5,023 bases of DNA from Minisyncoccota bacterium (GTDB taxonomy: Bacteria > Patescibacteriota > Minisyncoccia > Minisyncoccales > MHMH01). The position numbers and the translations under genes are program-made. Of the stretch, positions 1 to 5,023 are shown one piece after another (within the stretch, counting starts at the first letter, position 1; every line of letters starts with the position of its first letter). The notes under the pieces were generated by a model that saw only the letters and a list, made by a program, of their open reading frames with translations, did no database searches and had not been told where the DNA came from. The DNA lies in assembly GCA_028694095.1 (NCBI GenBank), contig JAQUTZ010000035.1, positions 1-5,023 of the forward strand, given 5' to 3'.

Positions 1-11
1 TTCTTGGGCAT
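1..11 (-). CDS. Putative 5' end of a leftward gene (first three codons)
   Basis: An ATG on the minus strand at 11-9 is followed by Pro-Lys and an incomplete codon before the window ends, so the product cannot be named. The support is context: a full-consensus leftward promoter lies about 77 bases upstream, and a weak purine-rich AAGGGG lies at 28-23, about 11 bases from the ATG. A start with Met-Pro-Lys is common in basic ribosomal or nucleic-acid-binding proteins, but three residues prove nothing. The leftward transcript could instead be a non-coding RNA, or a TTG start at 42-40 in another frame could be used, although that one has no ribosome binding site. Confidence 0.35.
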
Positions 12-41
12 AAAGCCGTTATCCCCTTGCGGGGCCCCAAG
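3..41 (-). promoter_or_regulatory. Structured 5' leader of the leftward transcript
   Basis: In the leftward RNA, CUUGGG (41-36) can pair with CCCAAG (8-3). The closed region holds a perfect hairpin, CCCC-GCAA-GGGG (34-23), capped by a GNRA-type tetraloop. The putative ATG (11-9) falls inside the closed element. This could be a translational control structure, or part of a structured RNA that I do not recognise. I compared it mentally with tmRNA, RNase P RNA, SRP RNA, 5S rRNA and common riboswitches and saw no match. The base pairing is seen directly; its function is inferred. Confidence 0.35.
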
Positions 42-70
42 TAAGGAGGGAATAGGGGGAAACTCCCAAT

Positions 71-88
71 CAGCTAAAGACCAGCTAA
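71..88. repeat. 7-bp direct repeat CAGCTAA with 11-bp period
   Basis: CAGCTAA occurs at 71-77 and again at 82-88, one helical turn apart, at the predicted start point of the leftward promoter. The spacing suits two protein contacts on one DNA face, but the repeat is short and could be chance. Confidence 0.4.
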
Positions 89-94
89 CAGATT

Positions 95-123
95 ATTATA
101 TCCCAGTTATTTTGATTTGTCAA
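95..123 (-). promoter_or_regulatory. Full-consensus sigma-70-type promoter, leftward
   Basis: On the minus strand the -35 TTGACA (123-118) and the -10 TATAAT (100-95) are separated by exactly 17 bases. All 12 bases match the consensus and the spacing is optimal. Transcription would begin near position 88 and run off the left edge of the window, so a strongly expressed gene or RNA probably lies just to the left. Confidence 0.8.
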
Positions 124-148
124 GAACCAGTCCCGCCTCTCTTGACAA
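117..148. repeat. 9-bp inverted repeat spanning both -35 boxes
   Basis: TTGTCAAGA (117-125) and TCTTGACAA (140-148) are perfect inverted copies separated by 14 bases. Each arm contains one TTGACA box, so 6 of the 9 bases are explained by the promoters. The symmetry continues 2 bases upstream and 1 base downstream of each box. It could be an operator for a dimeric regulator acting on both promoters, or promoter symmetry plus chance. Confidence 0.6.
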
Positions 149-171
149 GAAGGCCTGGGAAAGCATATAAT
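142..171 (+). promoter_or_regulatory. Full-consensus sigma-70-type promoter for nusA-hppA
   Basis: The -35 TTGACA (142-147) and -10 TATAAT (166-171) are separated by 18 bases, with all 12 consensus bases present. The predicted start point is near 178, which gives nusA a leader of about 80 bases. The leader contains a terminator-like hairpin (199-227). The -35 box shares an inverted repeat with the -35 box of the leftward promoter. Confidence 0.8.
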
Positions 172-198
172 AAATTCAGTTTTGGTTGCTGTGAAATC

Positions 199-227
199 AA
201 GTCCGTTGGAAACGGGCTTTCTTTTTT
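199..227 (+). terminator. Intrinsic terminator / candidate attenuator in the nusA leader
   Basis: AAGTCCGT (199-206) pairs with ACGGGCTT (212-219), with one G-U pair. A ninth pair (207-211) is possible, leaving a tight loop. The stem is followed by TTTCTTTTTT in the plus direction; the minus-strand side has no U-tract. It lies downstream of the nusA promoter and 32 bases before the nusA start, so it would stop transcripts before the gene. The stem is modest and the U-tract is broken by one C, which fits partial rather than complete termination. Alternatively it ends a transcript entering from further left, but no gene is evident there on this strand. Confidence 0.6.
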
Positions 228-259
228 AGAAAAGCAATAAATAATTAGAAATAAAAAAC

Positions 260-1516
260 ATGGATTTAAAATCATTCGCTTCCGCTATCGCTCAAATCGC
301 CGAGGAAAAAGGAATACCCAAGGACAAAGTTATGGAAACCATTGAAATGGCGATAGCGGCAGCTTACAAAAAAGACTATGGCAAGAAAGGCCAGATAGTC
401 AAAGCCAAGCTTGAACCGGAGACCGGCCAAATTAAGTTTTGGCAGGTTAAACAAGTTGTTGACGAAGGCATGATTTATTCGGAGGAAGAGCTTGAGAAAA
501 TGAAAGACAAGAAAGAAGAGGAAGAGATTCCCGTTGAAGAAAGGAAGATACGATTTAATCCCGAAAAGCACATAATGCTTAACGAGGCTAAAAAAGAAAA
601 TCCCAAAATTAAGCCCGGAGAAGACCTGGAAACGATACTTGAAACCCGCGAGGACTACGGCCGAATAGCTGCTCAAACCGCCAAACAGGTTATTTTGCAG
701 AGGATAAGAGAGGCGGAACGGGAGTACGTATTTAACGAATTCAAGTCCAAAGAAGGGGAGATTATTTCAGGAATAGTCCAGAGGGTAGAGGGCCGGATAG
801 TTTTTATGGACATTGGAAAAACTTTGGGGCTTCTTCCCAGGGAGGAGCAGGTTCCCGGAGAATTTTACAGGCCGGGCCAGCGCCTCAAGGTTTACCTTTT
901 AAAGGTGGAAGAGGCCCCGAAAGGCCCTTCGGTTTTTCTGTCCAGGGCCTATCCCAAAATAATTTCCAAGCTCTTTGAGTTGGAGGTTCCGGAGGTTGCA
1001 GCCGGTTCTGTTGTGATAAAATCGGTTGCCCGCGAAGCCGGTTCTCGCTCGAAAATAGCCGTTACTTCGACCGTTGAAGGAGTTGATCCCATAGGCAGCA
1101 TGGTTGGCCAGAGAGGCACCAGGGTGTCGGCTGTAATCAACGAACTGGGAGGCGAGAAAATCGATATTATAGAATGGAAGGAAAAACCCGAAGAATATAT
1201 TGCCAATGCCCTTTCTCCCGCCAAAGTTGAAGAAGTTAAAATCCAGCCGAGGAATAAAGCTCTGGCCGTAGTTCCCGAGGACCAGCTTTCTTTAGCTATA
1301 GGCAAAGACGGACAGAACGTCAGGCTGGCAGCCAAATTGACCGGTTGGAAGATAGATGTCAGGTCTCCGGAAAGCGCGGAAGTGAAGGCGGCAGCTGCTC
1401 CCGAAGAAGAGGAGGTGGCTTTGAAGCCGGAAGCTGAGGGGGAGGAAGAAAAACCAAAAACTAAGAAGAAAAAAGAAACAAAAGAGAAAAAAGAGCCCAA
1501 AAAGAAAACAAAATAA
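260..1516 (+). CDS. nusA: Transcription termination/antitermination factor NusA
   Basis: NusA is a cytoplasmic RNA polymerase-binding factor that modulates pausing, intrinsic termination and antitermination. The 418 residues show the family order. The N-terminal polymerase-binding domain is about 1-160, with VVDEG at 66-70 and TAKQVILQRIREAERE at 140-155. The S1 domain is about 165-230. KH1 carries GSMVGQRGTRV at 279-289, then LGGEKIDIIEW. KH2 carries AIGKDGQNVRLA at 346-357 and ends near 368. The N-terminal domain holds about 26 extra charged residues relative to E. coli NusA, between 70 and 120. The E. coli acidic repeats are absent, as in most bacteria. Instead there is a low-complexity tail, acidic at 381-397 and lysine-rich at 398-418. 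The ATG at 260 fits the family N-terminus but has only an A-rich leader and no Shine-Dalgarno. hppA follows after 10 bases. Confidence 0.97.
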   Translation: MDLKSFASAIAQIAEEKGIPKDKVMETIEMAIAAAYKKDYGKKGQIVKAKLEPETGQIKFWQVKQVVDEGMIYSEEELEKMKDKKEEEEIPVEERKIRFNPEKHIMLNEAKKENPKIKPGEDLETILETREDYGRIAAQTAKQVILQRIREAEREYVFNEFKSKEGEIISGIVQRVEGRIVFMDIGKTLGLLPREEQVPGEFYRPGQRLKVYLLKVEEAPKGPSVFLSRAYPKIISKLFELEVPEVAAGSVVIKSVAREAGSRSKIAVTSTVEGVDPIGSMVGQRGTRVSAVINELGGEKIDIIEWKEKPEEYIANALSPAKVEEVKIQPRNKALAVVPEDQLSLAIGKDGQNVRLAAKLTGWKIDVRSPESAEVKAAAAPEEEEVALKPEAEGEEEKPKTKKKKETKEKKEPKKKTK

Positions 1517-1526
1517 CAATTAAAAT

Positions 1527-3509
1527 ATGCTCTATATTCCAATATTCGTTTCCTTGTTCACCATAGTTTTCGCCTTTTTTTTGATAAAAAGGATTCAAGG
1601 GGCCGGAGAGGGTTCCGGCAAGATGATTGCCGTTTCTAATTACATTAAGGAGGGGGCAAAAGCTTACCTTCGGAGGCAGTATAAAACAGTCGGCATAGTG
1701 GCTGTTTTTCTTTTTTTCCTTCTTTGGATTTTATTGGATTTTAAGACGGGCCTTGGATTTTTAGTGGGAGCCTTGTTCTCGGCTCTTGCCGGATTTATCG
1801 GCATGACCATTTCCACTAGAACCAATGTCAGGGTTACCGAAGCTGCCAAAAGCGGAATTGAACCGGCCCTGAAGCTTTCTTTTAGAGGGGGAGCAGTAAC
1901 GGGGTTTTTGGTGGTAGGATTAGGGCTTTTATCTGTTTCCCTGTTCTATTTCGTTTTTCAAGATATAAAGCCTTTAATAGCCTTGGGATTCGGAGCTTCT
2001 TTGATATCGGTGTTTGCCAGGCTTGGGGGAGGAATTTACACCAAAGCCGCTGATGTAGGAGCTGATTTGGTCGGGAAAATAGAGAAAGGAATTCCCGAGG
2101 ACGACCCCAGGAATCCGGCGGTGATTGCCGACCAGGTGGGGGATAACGTCGGAGATTGCGCCGGCATGGCAGCCGACATCTTTGAGACCTACGTAGTTAC
2201 CTTGATAGCGGGCATGATTTTAGGGGCTTTGCTGTTTCCGGGAACTACCGCCATTATGCTTCTGCCCTTAATGCTGGGATCGGTGGCCATTCTCGCCTCT
2301 ATCATCGGAAGCTTTTTTGTAAGGCTGGGTAAAAGCCAGAATATTATGGCCGCCTTATATAAAGGATTAATAGCCTCTTCGGTTATCTCGGCTGTCGGAT
2401 TTATTTTTCTGGTCAGGAGAGCCGTGGATTCCTTGAATATAGATTTTTGGCAGATTTATCTGCCAGCTCTTATGGGGCTGGTTGTAGCAGGAGGAATGTT
2501 TATAATAACCGAATACTATACCTCCAAAAAATACCGGCCGGTTAAATCGATAGCCGAGGCTTCTCAAACAGGTCATGCCACCAACATTATTACCGGGTTG
2601 GCCGTTGGATTGAAATCAACGGCTTTGCCGGTTCTTCTCATATCAATTGGAATCTTAGTCAGCTTTTTGGCGGGAGGGATGGAAGGGCTGGCCATAGCGG
2701 CAGTTTCCATGCTTTCTATGGCAGGCATAATTGTTGCTCTTGATTCTTATGGGCCGATTACCGACAATGCTTCGGGAATAGCTGAAATGGCCGGGCTGGA
2801 AGGAAAAGTCAGGGAGGTAACCGATGCTTTAGATTCAGTGGGAAATACCACAAAAGCGGTGACGAAAGCGTATGCCATAGCTTCAGCTGCCCTGGCTGCC
2901 TTGGTTCTTTTTTCAGCTTACACCCAGGAAATACAGGGATTAGGAGCCAGAGTTTCGTTTTTACTGGAAGACTACCGAGTTGTAATAGGGCTGTTTATCG
3001 GCGGGCTTTTGCCGTACCTGTTCTCCTCTATGGCTATGACCGCCGTCAGCAAGGCAGGATCGAAAGTAGTAGACGAAGTCAGGAGGCAGTTCCGGGAAAT
3101 AAAAGGATTGATGGAGGGGGAGGCCAAGCCCGAATACGGAACTTGCGTTGACATAGTTACCAAGGCTGCCCTGAAGGAAATGATTTTCCCGGCCATGATT
3201 CCTATTGTATTTCCTATTTTGGTGGGATTTATTCTGGGTCCGGAAGCTTTAGGCGGGCTTTTAATAGGAAGCATTATCACCGGATTTTTCGTGGCCATAT
3301 CCATGACTTCCGGGGGAGGCGCTTGGGATAATGCCAAAAAATACATTGAGGAAGGCAACCTGGGAGGGAAAGGAAGCCCTGCTCACGAAGCTGCAGTTAC
3401 CGGAGACACTGTGGGAGATCCCTACAAGGATACAGCCGGGCCGGCTATAAACCCGATGATTAAGGTTCTGAATATCGTAGCCCTTTTGATTGTCGGATTT
3501 TTGGTGTAA
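1527..3509 (+). CDS. hppA: Membrane-bound proton-pumping pyrophosphatase (K+-independent type)
   Basis: This integral membrane enzyme hydrolyses pyrophosphate to phosphate and uses the energy to pump cations across the cytoplasmic membrane. At 660 residues it is full length, and its hydrophobic segments fit the usual 16-helix fold. Visible motifs include [11 protein letters not shown] (176-186), [11 protein letters not shown] (192-202), [13 protein letters not shown] (205-217), the [16 protein letters not shown] stretch (about 398-413) and the C-terminal [12 protein letters not shown] and [14 protein letters not shown] motifs. GNTTKAVTK has Lys443 and Thr446 at the positions that decide K+ dependence; Lys and Thr mark the K+-independent subfamily, whose known members pump H+. 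One departure from the usual motif is Gln203 where Asn is common ([10 protein letters not shown]). It is probably cotranscribed with nusA; the start has an A-rich upstream region and no Shine-Dalgarno. A strong hairpin follows the stop. Confidence 0.97.
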   Translation: MLYIPIFVSLFTIVFAFFLIKRIQGAGEGSGKMIAVSNYIKEGAKAYLRRQYKTVGIVAVFLFFLLWILLDFKTGLGFLVGALFSALAGFIGMTISTRTNVRVTEAAKSGIEPALKLSFRGGAVTGFLVVGLGLLSVSLFYFVFQDIKPLIALGFGASLISVFARLGGGIYTKAADVGADLVGKIEKGIPEDDPRNPAVIADQVGDNVGDCAGMAADIFETYVVTLIAGMILGALLFPGTTAIMLLPLMLGSVAILASIIGSFFVRLGKSQNIMAALYKGLIASSVISAVGFIFLVRRAVDSLNIDFWQIYLPALMGLVVAGGMFIITEYYTSKKYRPVKSIAEASQTGHATNIITGLAVGLKSTALPVLLISIGILVSFLAGGMEGLAIAAVSMLSMAGIIVALDSYGPITDNASGIAEMAGLEGKVREVTDALDSVGNTTKAVTKAYAIASAALAALVLFSAYTQEIQGLGARVSFLLEDYRVVIGLFIGGLLPYLFSSMAMTAVSKAGSKVVDEVRRQFREIKGLMEGEAKPEYGTCVDIVTKAALKEMIFPAMIPIVFPILVGFILGPEALGGLLIGSIITGFFVAISMTSGGGAWDNAKKYIEEGNLGGKGSPAHEAAVTGDTVGDPYKDTAGPAINPMIKVLNIVALLIVGFLV

Positions 3510-3514
3510 AATAA

Positions 3515-3540
3515 AAAGCGCTGATTTTATTCAGCGCTTT
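3515..3540. terminator. Bidirectional intrinsic terminator between convergent genes
   Basis: AAAGCGCTGA (3515-3524) and TCAGCGCTTT (3531-3540) form a perfect 10-bp stem around a 6-base loop. On the plus strand the stem begins 6 bases after the hppA stop and is followed by GATCTTTT. On the minus strand it is followed by a better T-rich run (GCTTTTTATTTTA). It therefore serves both hppA and the convergent membrane-protein gene. The last three codons of the minus-strand gene form one arm and its TAA stop lies in the loop. Confidence 0.9.
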
Positions 3541-4081
3541 GATCTTTTAGCTCGCTTATAACCCTCGGAGTGCTTTGCCCAAAGGAAGCAGCTATCATGT
3601 ATATTTCCCTGAAAGAAAGTTTTAGCAGTATTACGTTTTCTTTTTTGGCGAAGATGATCGGCAGGCCTCCCCAAGGAATAGGGGAGGAGGGAGAGTAGAG
3701 GATGTAATAATCATCTGTTCCGCCGTCCATTCTGCCAATCTTTATCTTTTTTATTTTCGCTGCGATAAGATAGCTGCCGTCGGCCAGCTTGACTAATGCT
3801 CCCCGGCTGCTTTCTATCCCCTGAGGAACTTTTCTTACCGCTCTGGTGAGAAATTTCTTGGCACAGTCCCTGGAAAAAAGGAATCCCGCCAGAAGGATTA
3901 TTAGAGTCGTCATGAAAAGGGCGACGGGCACCACTAGAAAAGATTTCTCCGGTCCGAATATGAGCAATACGAACGGCTTGAATAGCGGGAAAAGCATATC
4001 CAGAAAAACCAGTTTTACGAAAAGCATTATTATTCCGACCAGAAAGACGACGCCGATTCCCGTAGCAATAACTTTCTTCAT
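3527..4081 (-). CDS. DUF502-like membrane protein of unknown function
   Basis: The 184-residue product has two hydrophobic segments (about 4-28 and 47-70), then a basic linker and a soluble C-terminal domain (about 85-180). The order matches DUF502 proteins: a second helix running into a charged amphipathic stretch (AGFLFSRDCAKKFLTRAV), then a Pro-rich turn with Gly-Gly (PSSPIPWGGLP, 131-141), then hydrophobic strands and a helix (ENVILLKLSFREIYMIAASFG, in two blocks from 148). The family has no established biochemical role; the assignment is from pattern memory. I chose the ATG at 4081 over an upstream TTG at 4144 because AAGGAG lies 7 bases before it and the protein then starts MKK before the first helix. 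It converges on hppA, sharing its terminator, and diverges from the trigger factor gene. Confidence 0.8.
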   Translation of the reverse strand: MKKVIATGIGVVFLVGIIMLFVKLVFLDMLFPLFKPFVLLIFGPEKSFLVVPVALFMTTLIILLAGFLFSRDCAKKFLTRAVRKVPQGIESSRGALVKLADGSYLIAAKIKKIKIGRMDGGTDDYYILYSPSSPIPWGGLPIIFAKKENVILLKLSFREIYMIAASFGQSTPRVISELKDQSAE

Positions 4082-4085
4082 TTTC

Positions 4086-4114
4086 TTGCTCCTTATCTGT
4101 AAAAGTGCTATATT
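4086..4114 (+). promoter_or_regulatory. Probable extended -10 promoter for the trigger factor gene
   Basis: TTGCTC (4086-4091) and TATATT (4109-4114) are separated by 17 bases, with TG one base upstream of the -10 (4106-4107), an extended -10 element. The predicted start is near 4121, giving a leader of about 27 bases before the ATG at 4148. A palindrome, TTAGA-A-TCTAA (4113-4123), overlaps the -10 end and the start point; it could be an operator or chance. Confidence 0.55.
4089..4094 (-). promoter_or_regulatory. Ribosome binding site deciding the start of the DUF502-like gene
   Basis: AAGGAG on the minus strand lies 7 bases before the ATG at 4081. It is the only strong Shine-Dalgarno among the four complete genes, and it favours this start over the 21-residue longer TTG version. 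It overlaps the proposed -35 box of the divergent trigger factor promoter. Confidence 0.8.
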
Positions 4115-4147
4115 AGAATCTAACAAAATTAACCAAAAAGTCAAACC

Positions 4148-5023
4148 ATGAAAACAGAAGTCAAAAAGCTTTCAGGGTCGCAGGTAGAATTAAAAATAGA
4201 GGTTCCCGCCGAGGAATTCCAGCCCTTTCGCGAAAAGGCGGTTCTGGAAATAGCCAAGAACTTTGAGAAGGAAGGGTTCAGGAAAGGGAAGGTCCCGGCG
4301 GAAATAGTGGAGAAAGAAGCAGGAGAGCAGAATATTATGGCTGAAGCCGGGGAGCTTTGCATTAGAGACAATTACGTTAAAGCCGTCCGGGAGAACGATA
4401 TTAATGCCATCGGCCAGCCGAAAATAGAGATACTTAAAATGGCTCCGGGCAACCCCTTGGAATTTAAGGCTACTGTTTCGGTTATGCCGGAAATAGAGCT
4501 CCCCGATTACAAGAAAATCGTTTCGGGAATAGAGAGGAAGGAGATTAAAGTGACTGATTCGGAGATAGCCAAGCTCAAAGAGCAGAAAGAGAACAGGGAG
4601 AAAGAAAGGCTGAGGGAAGAGATATTGGAGAAGATAGGGGAAGCGGCCAATATTGATATTCCTGACGCCCTCTTGGAATCCGAACAAGCCAGGATGCTGG
4701 AAAACCTCAAAAACCAGGTTGGCCAGATGCTCGGAATCACTTTTGAAGAATACTTGAATAAAGTCGGCAAGAACGAAAGCGAGGTATTTGATTCTTTAAA
4801 GCCCGAGGCCGCCAAAAAAGTCAGGAACTCCCTTGTTTTAAGAGAGATTGCCAAGCAGGAAAAGCTTGAAGCGACAGAAGAAGAAATTAAAGCCGAAAAC
4901 GAAAAGATTCTTAAGAATTATCCTCAAGCCAGCCAGCTTGACCAGGAAAGATTGAAGGAGTACAGTAAGGAGGTTATAATGAATGAAAAGGCATTCCAAT
5001 TGCTTGAAAATTCTTTAAAGTAA
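4148..5023 (+). CDS. tig: Trigger factor lacking the PPIase domain
   Basis: Trigger factor is the ribosome-bound chaperone that shelters nascent chains at the exit tunnel. Residues 1-118 match the ribosome-binding domain, including the signature GFRKGKVP (43-50) that contacts the ribosome, followed by VMPEIELPDYKKI (112-124). After VTDSEIAKLKEQ (135-144) the protein passes at once into helical arm sequence (REEILEKIGEAANIDIPDALLESE, from about 156), which in E. coli lies after the FKBP-type PPIase domain. That domain (about 100 residues) is absent, and the C-terminal chaperone body is also rather short, giving 291 residues against about 430. No frameshift or stop marks a recent loss; the join is clean. 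The upstream region is A-rich with no Shine-Dalgarno. The ATG at 4148 places the conserved MKTEVKKLSG-type start correctly. The stop codon is the last triplet of the window. Confidence 0.93.
   Translation: MKTEVKKLSGSQVELKIEVPAEEFQPFREKAVLEIAKNFEKEGFRKGKVPAEIVEKEAGEQNIMAEAGELCIRDNYVKAVRENDINAIGQPKIEILKMAPGNPLEFKATVSVMPEIELPDYKKIVSGIERKEIKVTDSEIAKLKEQKENREKERLREEILEKIGEAANIDIPDALLESEQARMLENLKNQVGQMLGITFEEYLNKVGKNESEVFDSLKPEAAKKVRNSLVLREIAKQEKLEATEEEIKAENEKILKNYPQASQLDQERLKEYSKEVIMNEKAFQLLENSLK

Noticed and set aside
3..44. Possible C-terminal end of an upstream plus-strand gene (stop TAA at 42-44)
   Set aside because: Only 13 codons are visible, with no recognisable sequence. The leftward consensus promoter and leader hairpin explain this stretch better.
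1..88. Fragment of a known structured RNA (tmRNA, RNase P RNA, SRP RNA, rRNA)
   Set aside because: None of the diagnostic sequences I know for these RNAs is present on either strand; it is kept only as an unclassified leader.
1..240. Open plus-strand frame of about 78 residues before nusA
   Set aside because: It runs through two promoters and a terminator, has low-complexity unfamiliar sequence, no ribosome binding site, and no recognisable family. It looks like chance openness in a regulatory region.
1401..1516. Purine-rich tract at the end of nusA as a repeat element or frameshifted region
   Set aside because: It reads in frame as an acidic then lysine-rich tail with a normal TAA, and such tails are common in this position.
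949..1542. Long minus-strand open frame opposite nusA (also others opposite hppA and tig)
   Set aside because: These are shadows of strongly conserved plus-strand genes, with low-complexity translations and no starts supported by ribosome binding sites.
4082..4144. 21-residue N-terminal extension of the DUF502-like protein from a TTG at 4144
   Set aside because: No ribosome binding site precedes it, while the ATG at 4081 has AAGGAG at 7 bases and gives a normal membrane-protein start.

Overview
The window reads as a stretch of compact bacterial chromosome carrying housekeeping genes. It holds four complete protein genes and probably the first codons of a fifth. No insertion sequence, CRISPR array, tRNA or recognisable rRNA is visible. 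The lineage is an inference. The trigger factor lacks its PPIase domain, NusA lacks the acidic repeats of Escherichia coli NusA, three of four genes lack a Shine-Dalgarno sequence, and spacing is tight. These traits suggest a small-genome bacterium such as a Candidate Phyla Radiation (Patescibacteria, Parcubacteria-like) member. No reassigned stop codon is needed: all four complete genes end in TAA and read through in the standard code.

Left end (1-259): a divergent control region. Two sigma-70-type promoters, each with all 12 consensus bases, sit back to back. One fires leftward into a structured leader and a putative gene that starts at position 11 and runs out of the window. The other fires rightward toward nusA. 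Between the rightward promoter and nusA is a hairpin followed by a U-tract, which looks like an intrinsic terminator in the nusA leader and so a candidate attenuator.

260-3509: a two-gene unit on the plus strand. nusA (transcription elongation/termination factor) is followed after 10 bases by hppA (membrane-bound proton-pumping pyrophosphatase with the K+-independent signature). A strong hairpin at 3515-3540 ends the unit. It is bidirectional and also ends the convergent gene.

3527-4081 (minus): a 184-residue protein with two membrane segments that resembles the DUF502 family. 4148-5023 (plus): a short trigger factor, ending at the last base of the window. These two genes diverge from a 66-base gap holding a plausible extended -10 promoter for the trigger factor gene.

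Functionally the set joins RNA synthesis (NusA), recovery of energy from the pyrophosphate that RNA and protein synthesis release (HppA), and folding of new proteins (trigger factor). I found no convincing new defence or mobile system. The most unusual parts are the divergent promoter and attenuator region and the reduced trigger factor.
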